This document shows, in pieces, positions 28,316-36,929 of a DNA stretch of 64,000 nt. Origin of the DNA: Acinetobacter courvalinii (GTDB lineage: Bacteria > Pseudomonadota > Gammaproteobacteria > Pseudomonadales > Moraxellaceae); the NCBI RefSeq assembly GCF_014635545.1, contig NZ_BMDA01000002.1, positions 372,001 through 436,000 of the forward strand, written 5' to 3'. Under the pieces are notes generated by a model that saw only the letters and a list, made by a program, of their open reading frames with translations, was not told where the DNA came from and searched no databases. The position numbers and the translations under genes were made by a program. Each line of letters opens with the position of its first letter. The stretch's first letter is position 1.

Positions 28316-29296
28316 ATGAAAAAAATAATCTGCATGAGCCTGCTTGGATTGATGACGACAACGGGCTGGGCAGCAGAGCAAAGCTGGTGTGTATTTGATC
28401 CTTTAAGCACGCAAGGCGATATTAGTCGCCGTTTACAAGATGTGCGGGCCTATGCCTTAAAAAATCAGGTGCAATTAAAACTGAAAATCTTTAAGAATGA
28501 AAAGGATGCAATACGCTCATTTGAGCAAAAGCAATGTTCTGGTCTGGTCGCTTCGAATTTCAATACCTATCGCTACAATCGTTTTATGGGCACCACCGGG
28601 GGAATTGGACTCATTCCGAATAATCGGGTGGCCCGGGCTTTTCTGCAACTGCTGAATCATTCCAATGTCGAAAAGCGTATGGTGGCAAAGGATTATGAAG
28701 TGTTGGGCATGATTCCGATTGGAACGGTTTATATGATCATGAACACACAACAGATCAATAAGGTTTCACAATTACGCAATAAAACTATTGGAATCCTGGC
28801 AGATAATCCGCCGCAACTGGCACTGGTGCAAAGTGTTGGTGCCAAACCGCTATATGTTGATTTTTCCAATGCAGTGGATTCATTCAAGCATAAAAAGATC
28901 GACATTCTGGCAGCGCCTGCCTATGGCATACTGCCTTATAATCTTAAAAAGGAATTTGGTGAGACGACGCAGGTGGTGAATTTTCCTGTAGCTTATTTTG
29001 CAATGAATGTGGTCATCCGGCCACAAGCTTATCCGGCCGGATTCGGTCATCAGATACGCGACTGGTTTGTGAATAACAGTAATGTATTAGCCGCGCAGGC
29101 GATCCAGTGGGAAAACCATTTACCCGCTTATTACTGGGCAGATATCTCGGGCTATGAAAAGCAGGGATATGATGCGTTAGTGGCTAAAATCAGTAAACGT
29201 TATGTCGATGCTGAGTATTACGATGGCTACTTTGTCGAGCTGATTAACCGCTTGCGCTGTCAGGATGATCCTAAATATCTGGCATGCCGCCGTTAA
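28316..29296 (+). CDS. Putative periplasmic solute-binding protein (DUF6091-like)
   Basis: 326 residues, signal peptide ending GWAAE. It has two alpha/beta lobes and contains four or more cysteines, including a pair near the C-terminus (CQDDPKYLAC). The segment LRNKTIGILADNPPQLALVQSVGAKPLYVDFSNA reads like a type-2 periplasmic binding fold, as in TRAP-transporter receptors. No membrane genes for a transporter adjoin it. Its ligand is unknown; the DUF assignment is from memory. Confidence 0.7.
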   Translation: MKKIICMSLLGLMTTTGWAAEQSWCVFDPLSTQGDISRRLQDVRAYALKNQVQLKLKIFKNEKDAIRSFEQKQCSGLVASNFNTYRYNRFMGTTGGIGLIPNNRVARAFLQLLNHSNVEKRMVAKDYEVLGMIPIGTVYMIMNTQQINKVSQLRNKTIGILADNPPQLALVQSVGAKPLYVDFSNAVDSFKHKKIDILAAPAYGILPYNLKKEFGETTQVVNFPVAYFAMNVVIRPQAYPAGFGHQIRDWFVNNSNVLAAQAIQWENHLPAYYWADISGYEKQGYDALVAKISKRYVDAEYYDGYFVELINRLRCQDDPKYLACRR

Positions 29297-29306
29297 CAGT
29301 GTAGGG

Positions 29307-29333
29307 AAAAGGCAACCGAAGTTGCCTTTTTTT
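29307..29333. terminator. Bidirectional terminator between the binding protein and plsB
   Basis: AAAAGGCAAC, tetraloop CGAA, GTTGCCTTTTTTT, between convergent genes. Confidence 0.92.
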
Positions 29334-29337
29334 ATGC

Positions 29338-31884
29338 TTATGCTTTCTTACGTTTTAAACGACGTTTGGCTTGTTGTGACGCCACGGCTTCCAATGCTTC
29401 AGCCAGTTCTTCATCGCTAAAAGTGGTGATGTGCTGCAACATTTGCAAGGTGGTTTCATCCAGTACCAGTTGGGCACCTGCAGCCATTTCGCTGAAGTTG
29501 TCATCATATTCAATGAAGCCTTGTTCATTGTTACGAATATAATTTTGCTGGGTCAGCACTTTAATAAAGCTCTGGAATAATGCTTTATCGAAGAACTCTG
29601 GCGAGTTGAACTCATACAGCACAGACAGTCGCTGACCCAATAAATGGCTTAGCTCTTCAACCTGCTTGGTCGAGATATTGCCTGAACCGCGTTGGGTAAT
29701 CAGGGCTAGCGTCATGTAGTAACGTTCTAGGCTCTGTTTGACTGGCATTGCCAAAGTCACCAGTTTCTGATGTTCTTCACTGTTTGGTGTTGGGCTAAAC
29801 AGATTGCCATCGTGATCCTGGAAAATCAGGCCAATCTTCACCAAAGCATCGATATAGCTATCAATCTGCTGCTGCAAGTCGCTTGCTTGCCACTTCATAA
29901 ACAGTTCAGCTTTCAAGAATGGATATAAGGTGCGAATCACGTTACTTAAATCATTCTTGTGAATTTTTCCGTTGTGCTCAACCAGAGATGCGACCAATGA
30001 CGGTAACACAAAGGCATGCAAAATATTATTACGGAAGTAAGTCAGCAACACGGCCTGATTATCTTCAATCGCAATAATATCGCCCAGCACGTGTTGTACA
30101 CGTTTGATCAGCTTCAGCTTGAGACCATAGGCAACGATTTCTTTACCTGATAATGAGGTCACTTGAGTGCGTTCATCATAAGGTTGCTGGGTGGCCAGAT
30201 CACGATAGATGTCGAGTTGTTTGGCACAGATCTCTTCATCTAAGGTGTGTTTCGGTGTCGCCAATAAAATTAACGAGAGCAATGAAACCGGATTAATCAC
30301 GACAGCGCGGTTGATATTTTCCAGAATCAGATGCGCTGAGTCTGCAACCACGGTTGAAATCTCGGTCGAGCTTGGTACGTCAGTCGGGTTTTGTTCTACA
30401 TTATTCTGTTTCAGGATGTCATTCAGGAATACCGGTTCGCCGAAATTCACATGCACTTTACCGAAGATACGTTCAATTTTGCGTAAGGTTTTAACAATAC
30501 CAAAAATGGATTCGGCTTCTTTCGGTTTACCTTGCATTTCACCGACATAGGTTGAGCCTTCCATCAGACGCTCATAACCGATATAGGTTGGTACGAATAC
30601 GATCGGTTTGGCCGGGCCGCGTAAATGCCCTTGAATGGTCATTGCCAGCATACCGGTTTTTGGCGGGAGTAAACGCCCTGTACGTGAACGGCCACCTTCA
30701 ATGAAGTATTCGATTGGGGTGTTGCGCGATAAGATACTGTATAAATATTCTTTAAATACAGAGGTGTAAAGCGCATTGCCGCGGAAAGAACGGCGAATAA
30801 AGAAGGCACCGCCCCCACGTAATAACTGACCGACAAATGGTAGATTCAGGTTATCACCGGCTGCGATATAGGGAATCATCAAGCCACGTTTATAAATCAC
30901 GTATGACAATAATAAATAATCGATATGGCTGCGGTGACACGGGGTGTAAACGATTTCATAGTCTTTTGCTAGTTCACGGACCGTACTGAAGTTATGTACT
31001 TCAACGCCGTCATAGAGCTGTGTCCATAAACGGGTCAGGGCCATATCGGCAAAACGGACTGCCGAGGCAGAATAATCCGAAACGATCTCATTGACATAAC
31101 CGATGGCACGACGTTCTGCCTCAAGCATGCTGATTTTATGCTGGATGCTTTCACGACGAATCGCATCTTGTACTTCAGGAGATTTGATCACCGATTGCAT
31201 AACGTTACGACGATCCGATAAATCGGGGCCGAGCACCACTTCACGTTGTTGATCGAGGTAAGTATCTAATGAGCTGGCAATATAGGTAGCGGGTGAAACA
31301 TTCGGGTGATTGCTCTTGGCATAGTCAACCAGTTCACGCAACGATTGCGGCTCATGAAACTCTAAATAAGACTGGCGGCCATGTAGGCCAATATTCATTA
31401 ACTGCTTGACGGTACCTGGGGTTGCCCAGGTATCAGAGAATAAGAGTTTGAACCAGGAATCTTCTTTATCTGGTGAACGTCCCCAAAGTACGGTTACAGG
31501 CACCAGCTGAATATCCACTTCAGGGTGCTGTTCCAGTGCTTCAACCAGTTGTAATAGGCGAGGAGGGAAGGTTTGGGTATTAAAGAAATTATTTTCGTTA
31601 TGATGTAAGAACAGGACGGAGTTTTTTTCTTGATACGATCCAAAACTCAAAGGGTCTAGCGCGGGTTTTAAATTGAGGCGACGGGTTTCTCCATCGACCA
31701 CCAAGGCGTTACTACGCGAATAATTCTGTAAAACATAGCAGACTAGCTTATTTGATTCTGTTGTCTGTTGCTCGGCTGTGGTGGATTCTGTAGGAACTTC
31801 ACCAAGAACATGTGGGGTGACCACCAGGTCAAGTAACTTACTCGAAAGTTGGCGATACATTTGACCAAATCCAGTCTTGGACAT
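29338..31884 (-). CDS. plsB: Glycerol-3-phosphate 1-O-acyltransferase PlsB
   Basis: 848 residues, typical for PlsB. It adds the first acyl chain to glycerol-3-phosphate at the inner membrane, the entry step of phospholipid synthesis. The four acyltransferase blocks are visible: CHRSHIDYLLLSY (H....D), GGAFFIRRSFRGN, YFIEGGRSRTGRLLPPKTGML and PIVFVPTYIGYE. The C-terminus is lysine- and arginine-rich. The ATG at 31884 follows AGGAG by about 7 bases. It is divergent from tesB across a region with a perfect inverted repeat. Confidence 0.98.
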   Translation of the reverse strand: MSKTGFGQMYRQLSSKLLDLVVTPHVLGEVPTESTTAEQQTTESNKLVCYVLQNYSRSNALVVDGETRRLNLKPALDPLSFGSYQEKNSVLFLHHNENNFFNTQTFPPRLLQLVEALEQHPEVDIQLVPVTVLWGRSPDKEDSWFKLLFSDTWATPGTVKQLMNIGLHGRQSYLEFHEPQSLRELVDYAKSNHPNVSPATYIASSLDTYLDQQREVVLGPDLSDRRNVMQSVIKSPEVQDAIRRESIQHKISMLEAERRAIGYVNEIVSDYSASAVRFADMALTRLWTQLYDGVEVHNFSTVRELAKDYEIVYTPCHRSHIDYLLLSYVIYKRGLMIPYIAAGDNLNLPFVGQLLRGGGAFFIRRSFRGNALYTSVFKEYLYSILSRNTPIEYFIEGGRSRTGRLLPPKTGMLAMTIQGHLRGPAKPIVFVPTYIGYERLMEGSTYVGEMQGKPKEAESIFGIVKTLRKIERIFGKVHVNFGEPVFLNDILKQNNVEQNPTDVPSSTEISTVVADSAHLILENINRAVVINPVSLLSLILLATPKHTLDEEICAKQLDIYRDLATQQPYDERTQVTSLSGKEIVAYGLKLKLIKRVQHVLGDIIAIEDNQAVLLTYFRNNILHAFVLPSLVASLVEHNGKIHKNDLSNVIRTLYPFLKAELFMKWQASDLQQQIDSYIDALVKIGLIFQDHDGNLFSPTPNSEEHQKLVTLAMPVKQSLERYYMTLALITQRGSGNISTKQVEELSHLLGQRLSVLYEFNSPEFFDKALFQSFIKVLTQQNYIRNNEQGFIEYDDNFSEMAAGAQLVLDETTLQMLQHITTFSDEELAEALEAVASQQAKRRLKRKKA

Positions 31885-32011
31885 TACAAACTCCTAAATC
31901 ATAATCCTGGCATCGATTCATGAAGAACACGACATTCTGCGGTATTCTGACATAAAACGGTATGTTATTTTCTGACAGAATATAGCGTATTTGGTAGATT
32001 TTATCGTTAAA

Positions 32012-32042
32012 AATCGTATTTTTAGCAGTTATAAATACGATT
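32012..32042. promoter_or_regulatory. Perfect inverted repeat between plsB and tesB
   Basis: AATCGTATTT (32012-32021) / AAATACGATT (32033-32042), 10-bp arms with an 11-base spacer. It has no T tract after it, so it may be an operator for a dimeric regulator or an mRNA hairpin. It lies about 130 bases from the plsB start and 120 from the tesB start. Confidence 0.45.
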
Positions 32043-32161
32043 AACGTGACGGATGAATCATTTTATCCTGAGCATTGTTATCTGAATTTGTGGCACAATC
32101 ACAATGATCAACCCTGAAAGGATTGGTTGATCTCTCCTCATTGATGTTGGAAGAATATTAC

Positions 32162-33034
32162 ATGAATGCGTTAACTCAAGAACTGGTTGAACTTTTGACT
32201 CTGGAAAAGCTGGAAGAGCATATTTTCCGAGGCAATAGCCGCAATCTGGTTGGCAAACGAGTATTCGGTGGACAGGTTCTTGGACAAGCCTTGAGAGCAG
32301 CGTCATATACCACAGATCGTCCAGCCCACTCCCTGCATGCTTATTTCCTCTATGGCGGCGATGTGAATGCGCCGATTATCTACGAAGTTGATCCACTTCG
32401 CGATGGTAAGAGTTTTGCCAGTCGGCAGGTTCGGGCTATTCAGCATGGACGTATTATTTTTTCTGCGATGGTCTCTTTTGCCAATCCCGAAGAGGGGCTG
32501 AACTATCAGCACAAAGAGCCAGAATACCCGTTGCCTGAGAGCTTAAAGTCTGAAAATGAGCTGAAGGAAAGCCTGATTAATTTTGTGCCTGAAAATGTGC
32601 GTGCCAGCTTTATGCGTGAACGCCATGTCGAGATTCGTCCAACCCAGCTGATCAATCCGTTTCAGCCGCAGCCCGAAGCGCCGTTTTATGCGCATTACAT
32701 CCGGACTCATGGCACGATTCCGCAAGATCTGGATGAAATTTCCTTACATCAGGCCATTGTCGCGTTCTATTCTGACTTTACCCTGATGACCACGGCGTTA
32801 CGTCCGCATGGTTTATCCTGGATTTCGCCGAATCTGCAATGTGCCAGTATCGATCACACCATTTATTTCCACCGTCCGCTCCGGGCTGACGAATGGATGC
32901 TCTATGAGATGGAAGCAACCGTGAGTGCCAGTTCGCGTGGTCTGAACTTTGGGCGGATGTGGCAAAATGGTCAACTGGTCTGTAGTACAGTCCAGGAAGG
33001 TTTGATTCGGCTCAGAGAAATCGAAACCCAGTAA
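32162..33034 (+). CDS. tesB: Acyl-CoA thioesterase II
   Basis: 290 residues from the ATG at 32162. Double-hotdog fold signatures are present: FGGQVLGQALRAA, HSLHAYFLYGGD, GKSFASRQVRAIQHGR and the second-half HTIYFHRPLRADEWMLYEMEA. TesB hydrolyses medium- to long-chain acyl-CoA to free fatty acid and CoA. It pairs head to head with plsB, which consumes the same acyl donors. It ends in a terminator at 33051-33077. Confidence 0.96.
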   Translation: MNALTQELVELLTLEKLEEHIFRGNSRNLVGKRVFGGQVLGQALRAASYTTDRPAHSLHAYFLYGGDVNAPIIYEVDPLRDGKSFASRQVRAIQHGRIIFSAMVSFANPEEGLNYQHKEPEYPLPESLKSENELKESLINFVPENVRASFMRERHVEIRPTQLINPFQPQPEAPFYAHYIRTHGTIPQDLDEISLHQAIVAFYSDFTLMTTALRPHGLSWISPNLQCASIDHTIYFHRPLRADEWMLYEMEATVSASSRGLNFGRMWQNGQLVCSTVQEGLIRLREIETQ

Positions 33035-33050
33035 AAAATAAATCCACATT

Positions 33051-33077
33051 AAGGCCATCATTCTGATGGCTTTTTTT
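33051..33077 (+). terminator. Terminator of tesB
   Basis: AAGGCCATCA, loop TTC, TGATGGCTTTTTTT. A good intrinsic terminator. Confidence 0.88.
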
Positions 33078-33164
33078 ATCATAAAGATGTGACAAAAAAT
33101 TGCTCGATTCTTCAACATGAGCATGCCATAGTACGGCTAAGTTAAAAGATTTTATCCATTCACA

Positions 33165-34406
33165 ATGAATCTAAATACACAAATTTTAATTGCCGCCGTG
33201 CTCGGTGTAGCCTTTGGTTTTCTGCTGATTGCTTATCCGCAAACGGCATTTGTTGACTACAGTCTATATGGCCTAGGGGTGTTGAGTAGCATTTTTATCG
33301 GCTTGTTGAAAATGCTACTGATTCCACTGATCTTTAGTTCGATTGTGGTGGGTGTTTCTAATTTGCAGGCGGGCGGTCAATTCGGTCGGGTCTGGAAAAT
33401 TACCGCATTGAGCTGTTTAACCACGACGACTTTAGCTTTGATTTTAGGAATCAGTTGTGCGCATTTATTCGATGTCGGTAAAGGCGTGGATATCCAGCTG
33501 TTTCAGGCTGCCATGGATAGTCATCAGACTCCTGATACCTTAACGCCATCTAGTTTCTTTACTACTTTTATTCAAAATACCTTGATTAATCCATTTAAGG
33601 CCTTTAGTGAAGGCAATGTGCTGGCCGTGGTGGTGTTTGCCCTGTTTCTGGGTGTGGCTTTGGTCAAGGGCGGGGAACGTTTTACTTTGGTCCGCAACAT
33701 CAGCCAGCAATTTTTTGACATTATGATGATGCTGGTCGGCTGGGTAATGAAGCTGGCACCAATTGGTATTTTTGCACTCTTGGCGAAGTTGATTGCGACC
33801 GAGGATCTGTCGGTACTGAGCCGTTTGGTCGAGTTTGCGGCGGTGGTGACGGGAACCACCATTTTCCACGGTGTGGTGGTATTACCTGCCTTACTGTGGA
33901 TTTTTGGGCGCATGAATCCGATCACCTTTTTCAGAGGGGCGAGAACCGCCCTGGTCACCGCCTTTGCCACCAGTTCCAGTTCTGCCACCATGCCTCTGAG
34001 CATGAAGTGTGCGCAAGAAAACCTGGGGGTCCGACCACAAACGGCAGGTTTTGTCATCCCGCTTGGGACGCAGTTAAATATGGATGGTACGGCGCTCTAT
34101 GAAGCTGCTGCGGCTTTATTTATTGCCAATTTAATGGGTCTGGATCTCAGTCTGACGCAGCAAATTATTGTCTGTTTAACCGCCATGATTGCATCATTGG
34201 GGGCGCCGGGAATTCCAAGTGCGGGTATGGTGACCATGATTATGGTGCTGCAATCGGTAGGCTTACCTGCGGAAGCGATTGCCATCTTATTACCGATTGA
34301 CCGTGTGCTCGATACTGTACGTACCGTAGTAAATGTACAGGGTGACATGATGATCAGTGTGGTGGTGGATCGCTATGCCAAACAGGCAGAAGCTGAGGCA
34401 AGCTAA
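33165..34406 (+). CDS. Dicarboxylate/amino acid:cation symporter (DAACS family)
   Basis: 413 residues with about eight membrane helices and two re-entrant hairpins. The serine-rich HP1 tip is AFATSSSSATMPLSM, and the HP2/TM7 region has the NMDGTALYEAAAALF motif that binds Na+ and substrate. This is the GltP/DctA family, which imports glutamate, aspartate or C4-dicarboxylates with Na+ or H+. The substrate is not resolved. The gene is flanked by terminators on both sides, so it is monocistronic. Confidence 0.93.
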   Translation: MNLNTQILIAAVLGVAFGFLLIAYPQTAFVDYSLYGLGVLSSIFIGLLKMLLIPLIFSSIVVGVSNLQAGGQFGRVWKITALSCLTTTTLALILGISCAHLFDVGKGVDIQLFQAAMDSHQTPDTLTPSSFFTTFIQNTLINPFKAFSEGNVLAVVVFALFLGVALVKGGERFTLVRNISQQFFDIMMMLVGWVMKLAPIGIFALLAKLIATEDLSVLSRLVEFAAVVTGTTIFHGVVVLPALLWIFGRMNPITFFRGARTALVTAFATSSSSATMPLSMKCAQENLGVRPQTAGFVIPLGTQLNMDGTALYEAAAALFIANLMGLDLSLTQQIIVCLTAMIASLGAPGIPSAGMVTMIMVLQSVGLPAEAIAILLPIDRVLDTVRTVVNVQGDMMISVVVDRYAKQAEAEAS

Positions 34407-34420
34407 ACTGAATTGGAATA

Positions 34421-34450
34421 AAAAAAGCAGGAGATTATTCCTGCTTTTTT
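34421..34450. terminator. Bidirectional terminator between the symporter and the metal-dependent hydrolase
   Basis: AAAAAAGCAGGA, loop GATTAT, TCCTGCTTTTTT. Symmetric A/T flanks serve both convergent genes. Confidence 0.92.
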
Positions 34451-34462
34451 ATGTTTTAAGCT

Positions 34463-35404
34463 TTAAGCGGCTTGTTGTAAAGCACGTTTTGCGGCTGGTG
34501 AATTGTTTAAGTAATTCACGGCATCTTGAGTATTGCCTTCCTTAACAGGGTCGTACCACGGCATCAAATAGTCAAGCTGTTGTGCCACCAACCATGCAGG
34601 GCCGGGTAAGATTTTAGAATCTTTTAATGCTATCTTGGACCATTCAATCCAGATCCATGGCTTGAACACACTTGGTTTTTTATCAGCAAAACGTGGGTCT
34701 TGGCTCATGATATGGGCTGCGCCGTCAACCCAGAGTCCTAAGACACCCGCAATGACTGCAACACTCAGGTAGTAACGTGCGAGATAGCCCCCACCTAAAT
34801 GACGGTAAAGATCAAAAGCTACCGTACGGTGTTCGATTTCTTCCGACCCATGCCATTTGATCAGGTCAAGCATTTCAGGATCGGCGCCCAGTTCTTCCCA
34901 GCGTTTGTTGTAAAGCGCATATTTACCGAGTACACAGGTCATGTGCTCAACGGTGGCAATCACACCGAGACGGAACAGATCCCATTGATGATCCAGCGCT
35001 TTCGGGATTTCTTTGCCGAAAGGTTTATCTGCCAAAGCTTTGGTAAATAAGAAGTCCATAATGTCGAGATTACGCTGAATATCGATATTGCGCTGGCTGA
35101 GATATTCCTTGTTGGCAGAGGTATGGGCCACAGCATGCATGGCTTCTTGACGAATAAACGCCTGCACATCCTGTTTTAGTTTTTCATCGGTAATTTCAGG
35201 CAGGACTTTGTTATATAAACGACAAAACCAGAACTCACCAGCAGGTAAAATGTTGTTAATTTCATTAATAAAATAGCTGGCAAATGGCTGGTTTGGAATC
35301 CAGTCCACTGGTGTATTTTCCCAATCAAATTTGACTTTGCGCGGGAGGATTTTATAGTCAATCGAAGAACCAAGTTTGCTCTTCACAAATGATAGTAATT
35401 TCAT
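34463..35404 (-). CDS. Metal-dependent hydrolase (PF10118-like)
   Basis: 313 residues. Conserved features include EFWFCRLYNKVLPEI, a QEAMHAVAHTSANKEYL histidine cluster at about 86-105, and WHGSEEIEHRTVAFDLYRHLGG, which gives the E..H pairs expected of a di-metal helical-bundle enzyme. Function unknown in this genus; family members are widespread in lipid-degrading bacteria. A 34-base interrupted palindrome lies 35 bases upstream of the start and may be its operator. Confidence 0.85.
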   Translation of the reverse strand: MKLLSFVKSKLGSSIDYKILPRKVKFDWENTPVDWIPNQPFASYFINEINNILPAGEFWFCRLYNKVLPEITDEKLKQDVQAFIRQEAMHAVAHTSANKEYLSQRNIDIQRNLDIMDFLFTKALADKPFGKEIPKALDHQWDLFRLGVIATVEHMTCVLGKYALYNKRWEELGADPEMLDLIKWHGSEEIEHRTVAFDLYRHLGGGYLARYYLSVAVIAGVLGLWVDGAAHIMSQDPRFADKKPSVFKPWIWIEWSKIALKDSKILPGPAWLVAQQLDYLMPWYDPVKEGNTQDAVNYLNNSPAAKRALQQAA

Positions 35405-35438
35405 TGTTGTTTAGTCCTAATCGATAGTGCAATGAACC

Positions 35439-35472
35439 AACACTAAGCAGTATATGAAAACTGCCTAGTGTT
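35439..35472. promoter_or_regulatory. Long interrupted palindrome upstream of the metal-dependent hydrolase
   Basis: AACACTAAGCAGT (35439-35451) and ACTGCCTAGTGTT (35460-35472), 12 of 13 matching, 8-base spacer. No T tract. Size and position suit a TetR-like operator that overlaps the promoter. Confidence 0.5.
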
Positions 35473-35536
35473 TGTGATTAGCAATACGGGACAATTAAAA
35501 ATTATTTAATGCATCAAGTTGCATAAAATGCATGTT

Positions 35537-36313
35537 TTATTGTTCTACATCAGTTTCCGAGGCTTCAGGGATCTGATCAAGGTCAAATTCAGTCGGTTGA
35601 TCGAGGGTGAAATTCAAACGTCCCGCCATGACACTGGCCAGTTCTTCTAGGCCGATCCGGTTCAAGGAGGAGAACAACTGAATCGAGAAATCAAGTTTCA
35701 TCTTTTTCAATTGCTGTTTAACTTCTAATAGCACTTTATTGGCTGGGCCACGGTTCAGCTTGTCGGCTTTGGTCAGCAGGATATGTACGAATAAATGACG
35801 TGAATGTGCCCATTCCAGCATCATCAGGTCAAAGTGTTGTAAGGGATGACGAATATCCATCAATAACACCAGACCTTGCAAACTCTTACGATGGATCAGA
35901 TAGTTTTCCAGCTCTTTCTGCCAGACGATTTTCATGGCTTCCGGAACAGCTGCATACCCATAACCGGGTAAATCGACCAGACGTTGATCAGGATTACCCA
36001 AACTAAAAAAGTTGATCATTTGAGTACGACCAGGTTTTTTAGATGCGCGCGCCAGTTGCTTTTGGTTGGTTAAGGTGTTGATCGCACTGGACTTGCCGGC
36101 ATTAGAACGGCCAGCAAATGCAATTTCATAGCCTGTATCTTCTACGCACAAAGACAGTTTTGGCGCACTCATCAAAAATTCAGCTTGGCGTAACCAAGTC
36201 AGAGACTGTACTGCGTATTCAGTCACTGCAGGGTCAGCTTTTTTCTCATAACTGATTTTTTGTTTCGGAGCGAGTCTGGCTTTGGTGTCTTTGGATTTTT
36301 CACTGCGACGCAT
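35537..36313 (-). CDS. engB: Ribosome biogenesis GTP-binding protein EngB (YihA/YsxC)
   Basis: 258 residues. G1 [10 protein letters not shown]2 within KPGRTQ, G3 DLPGYGYA and G4 TKAD are intact. EngB binds GTP and helps mature the large ribosomal subunit. The protein is longer than the roughly 200 residues of other EngB: about 40 extra residues at the N-terminus rich in K and R, and an acidic tail. The N-terminal extension could mean that the true start is further in, but no better in-frame ATG with a ribosome binding site was seen. Confidence 0.95.
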   Translation of the reverse strand: MRRSEKSKDTKARLAPKQKISYEKKADPAVTEYAVQSLTWLRQAEFLMSAPKLSLCVEDTGYEIAFAGRSNAGKSSAINTLTNQKQLARASKKPGRTQMINFFSLGNPDQRLVDLPGYGYAAVPEAMKIVWQKELENYLIHRKSLQGLVLLMDIRHPLQHFDLMMLEWAHSRHLFVHILLTKADKLNRGPANKVLLEVKQQLKKMKLDFSIQLFSSLNRIGLEELASVMAGRLNFTLDQPTEFDLDQIPEASETDVEQ

Positions 36314-36397
36314 AGAAGCTTACTTTTGAATTGAAATAGCAACGACCATTATAAAGGATGTAACGGCTTCGTGCGAATCTTGATGTTGAAGCGCTGG

Positions 36398-36850
36398 TTA
36401 GGCTTTCTGCGACAACTCTAAAAAATTGATTTCTGAATGGATCGGAGAAGGAACAATACCGTGCTGAACCACTTCACCGAGCGTATATTGATTCAGGCTT
36501 TGATAAAAGCTTTCCAGTGCCTGATCTAAAATACCCTTCAGGCCACAATGGGAACGTAATACGCAGGGCGGGGTATTGCACTCTACGATTTGCTGGTTGC
36601 CTTGCAGGGTGCGGACAATTTCGCCCAATTTCAGGCTCTTGGCTTCCGGATTTAGGCGAAGACCGCCTCCCTTGCCACGAATGGTGACAATCCATTGCTG
36701 CTTGCCCATGAAGTGAACCACCTTCACCAGGTGATTTTGCGACACATGCAAGTCTTGCGCGATATCTGCAATCGTATAGGGTACATCACTCGGACGAGCG
36801 ACATACATCAGGATTCTGAGTGCATAATCTGTAAACTTATTGAGTTGCAT
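36398..36850 (-). CDS. nsrR: Rrf2 family transcriptional regulator, NsrR-like
   Basis: 150 residues from the ATG at 36850 (MQLNKFTDYALRILMYVA). A winged helix-turn-helix (TIADIAQDLHVSQNHLVKVVH, wing GKGGGLRL) is followed by the three-cysteine Fe-S motif C....C.....C (CNTPPCVLRSHC). NsrR represses nitric-oxide detoxification genes and loses DNA binding when its [2Fe-2S] or [4Fe-4S] cluster reacts with NO. It lies 79 bases downstream of hmp, and hmp carries an NsrR-type box. This gives a self-contained NO-response module. Confidence 0.9.
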   Translation of the reverse strand: MQLNKFTDYALRILMYVARPSDVPYTIADIAQDLHVSQNHLVKVVHFMGKQQWIVTIRGKGGGLRLNPEAKSLKLGEIVRTLQGNQQIVECNTPPCVLRSHCGLKGILDQALESFYQSLNQYTLGEVVQHGIVPSPIHSEINFLELSQKA

Positions 36851-36883
36851 GGGGTTTGACTCAATCTGCCGCAATAAATGGAA

Positions 36884-36910
36884 AAGGCTAGTCTATCACA
36901 GGCTAGCCTT
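36884..36910 (-). terminator. Inverted repeat between hmp and nsrR
   Basis: AAGGCTAG (36884-36891) and CTAGCCTT (36903-36910). On the minus strand it is followed only by TTCC, so at best it is a partial terminator or mRNA-stabilising hairpin at the end of hmp. Confidence 0.5.
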
Positions 36911-36929
36911 ATACAAAATGCGATGCAAA

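Noticed and set aside
33572-34057. 161-residue reverse ORF inside the symporter gene
   Set aside because: Shadow of a real gene with complete transporter motifs.
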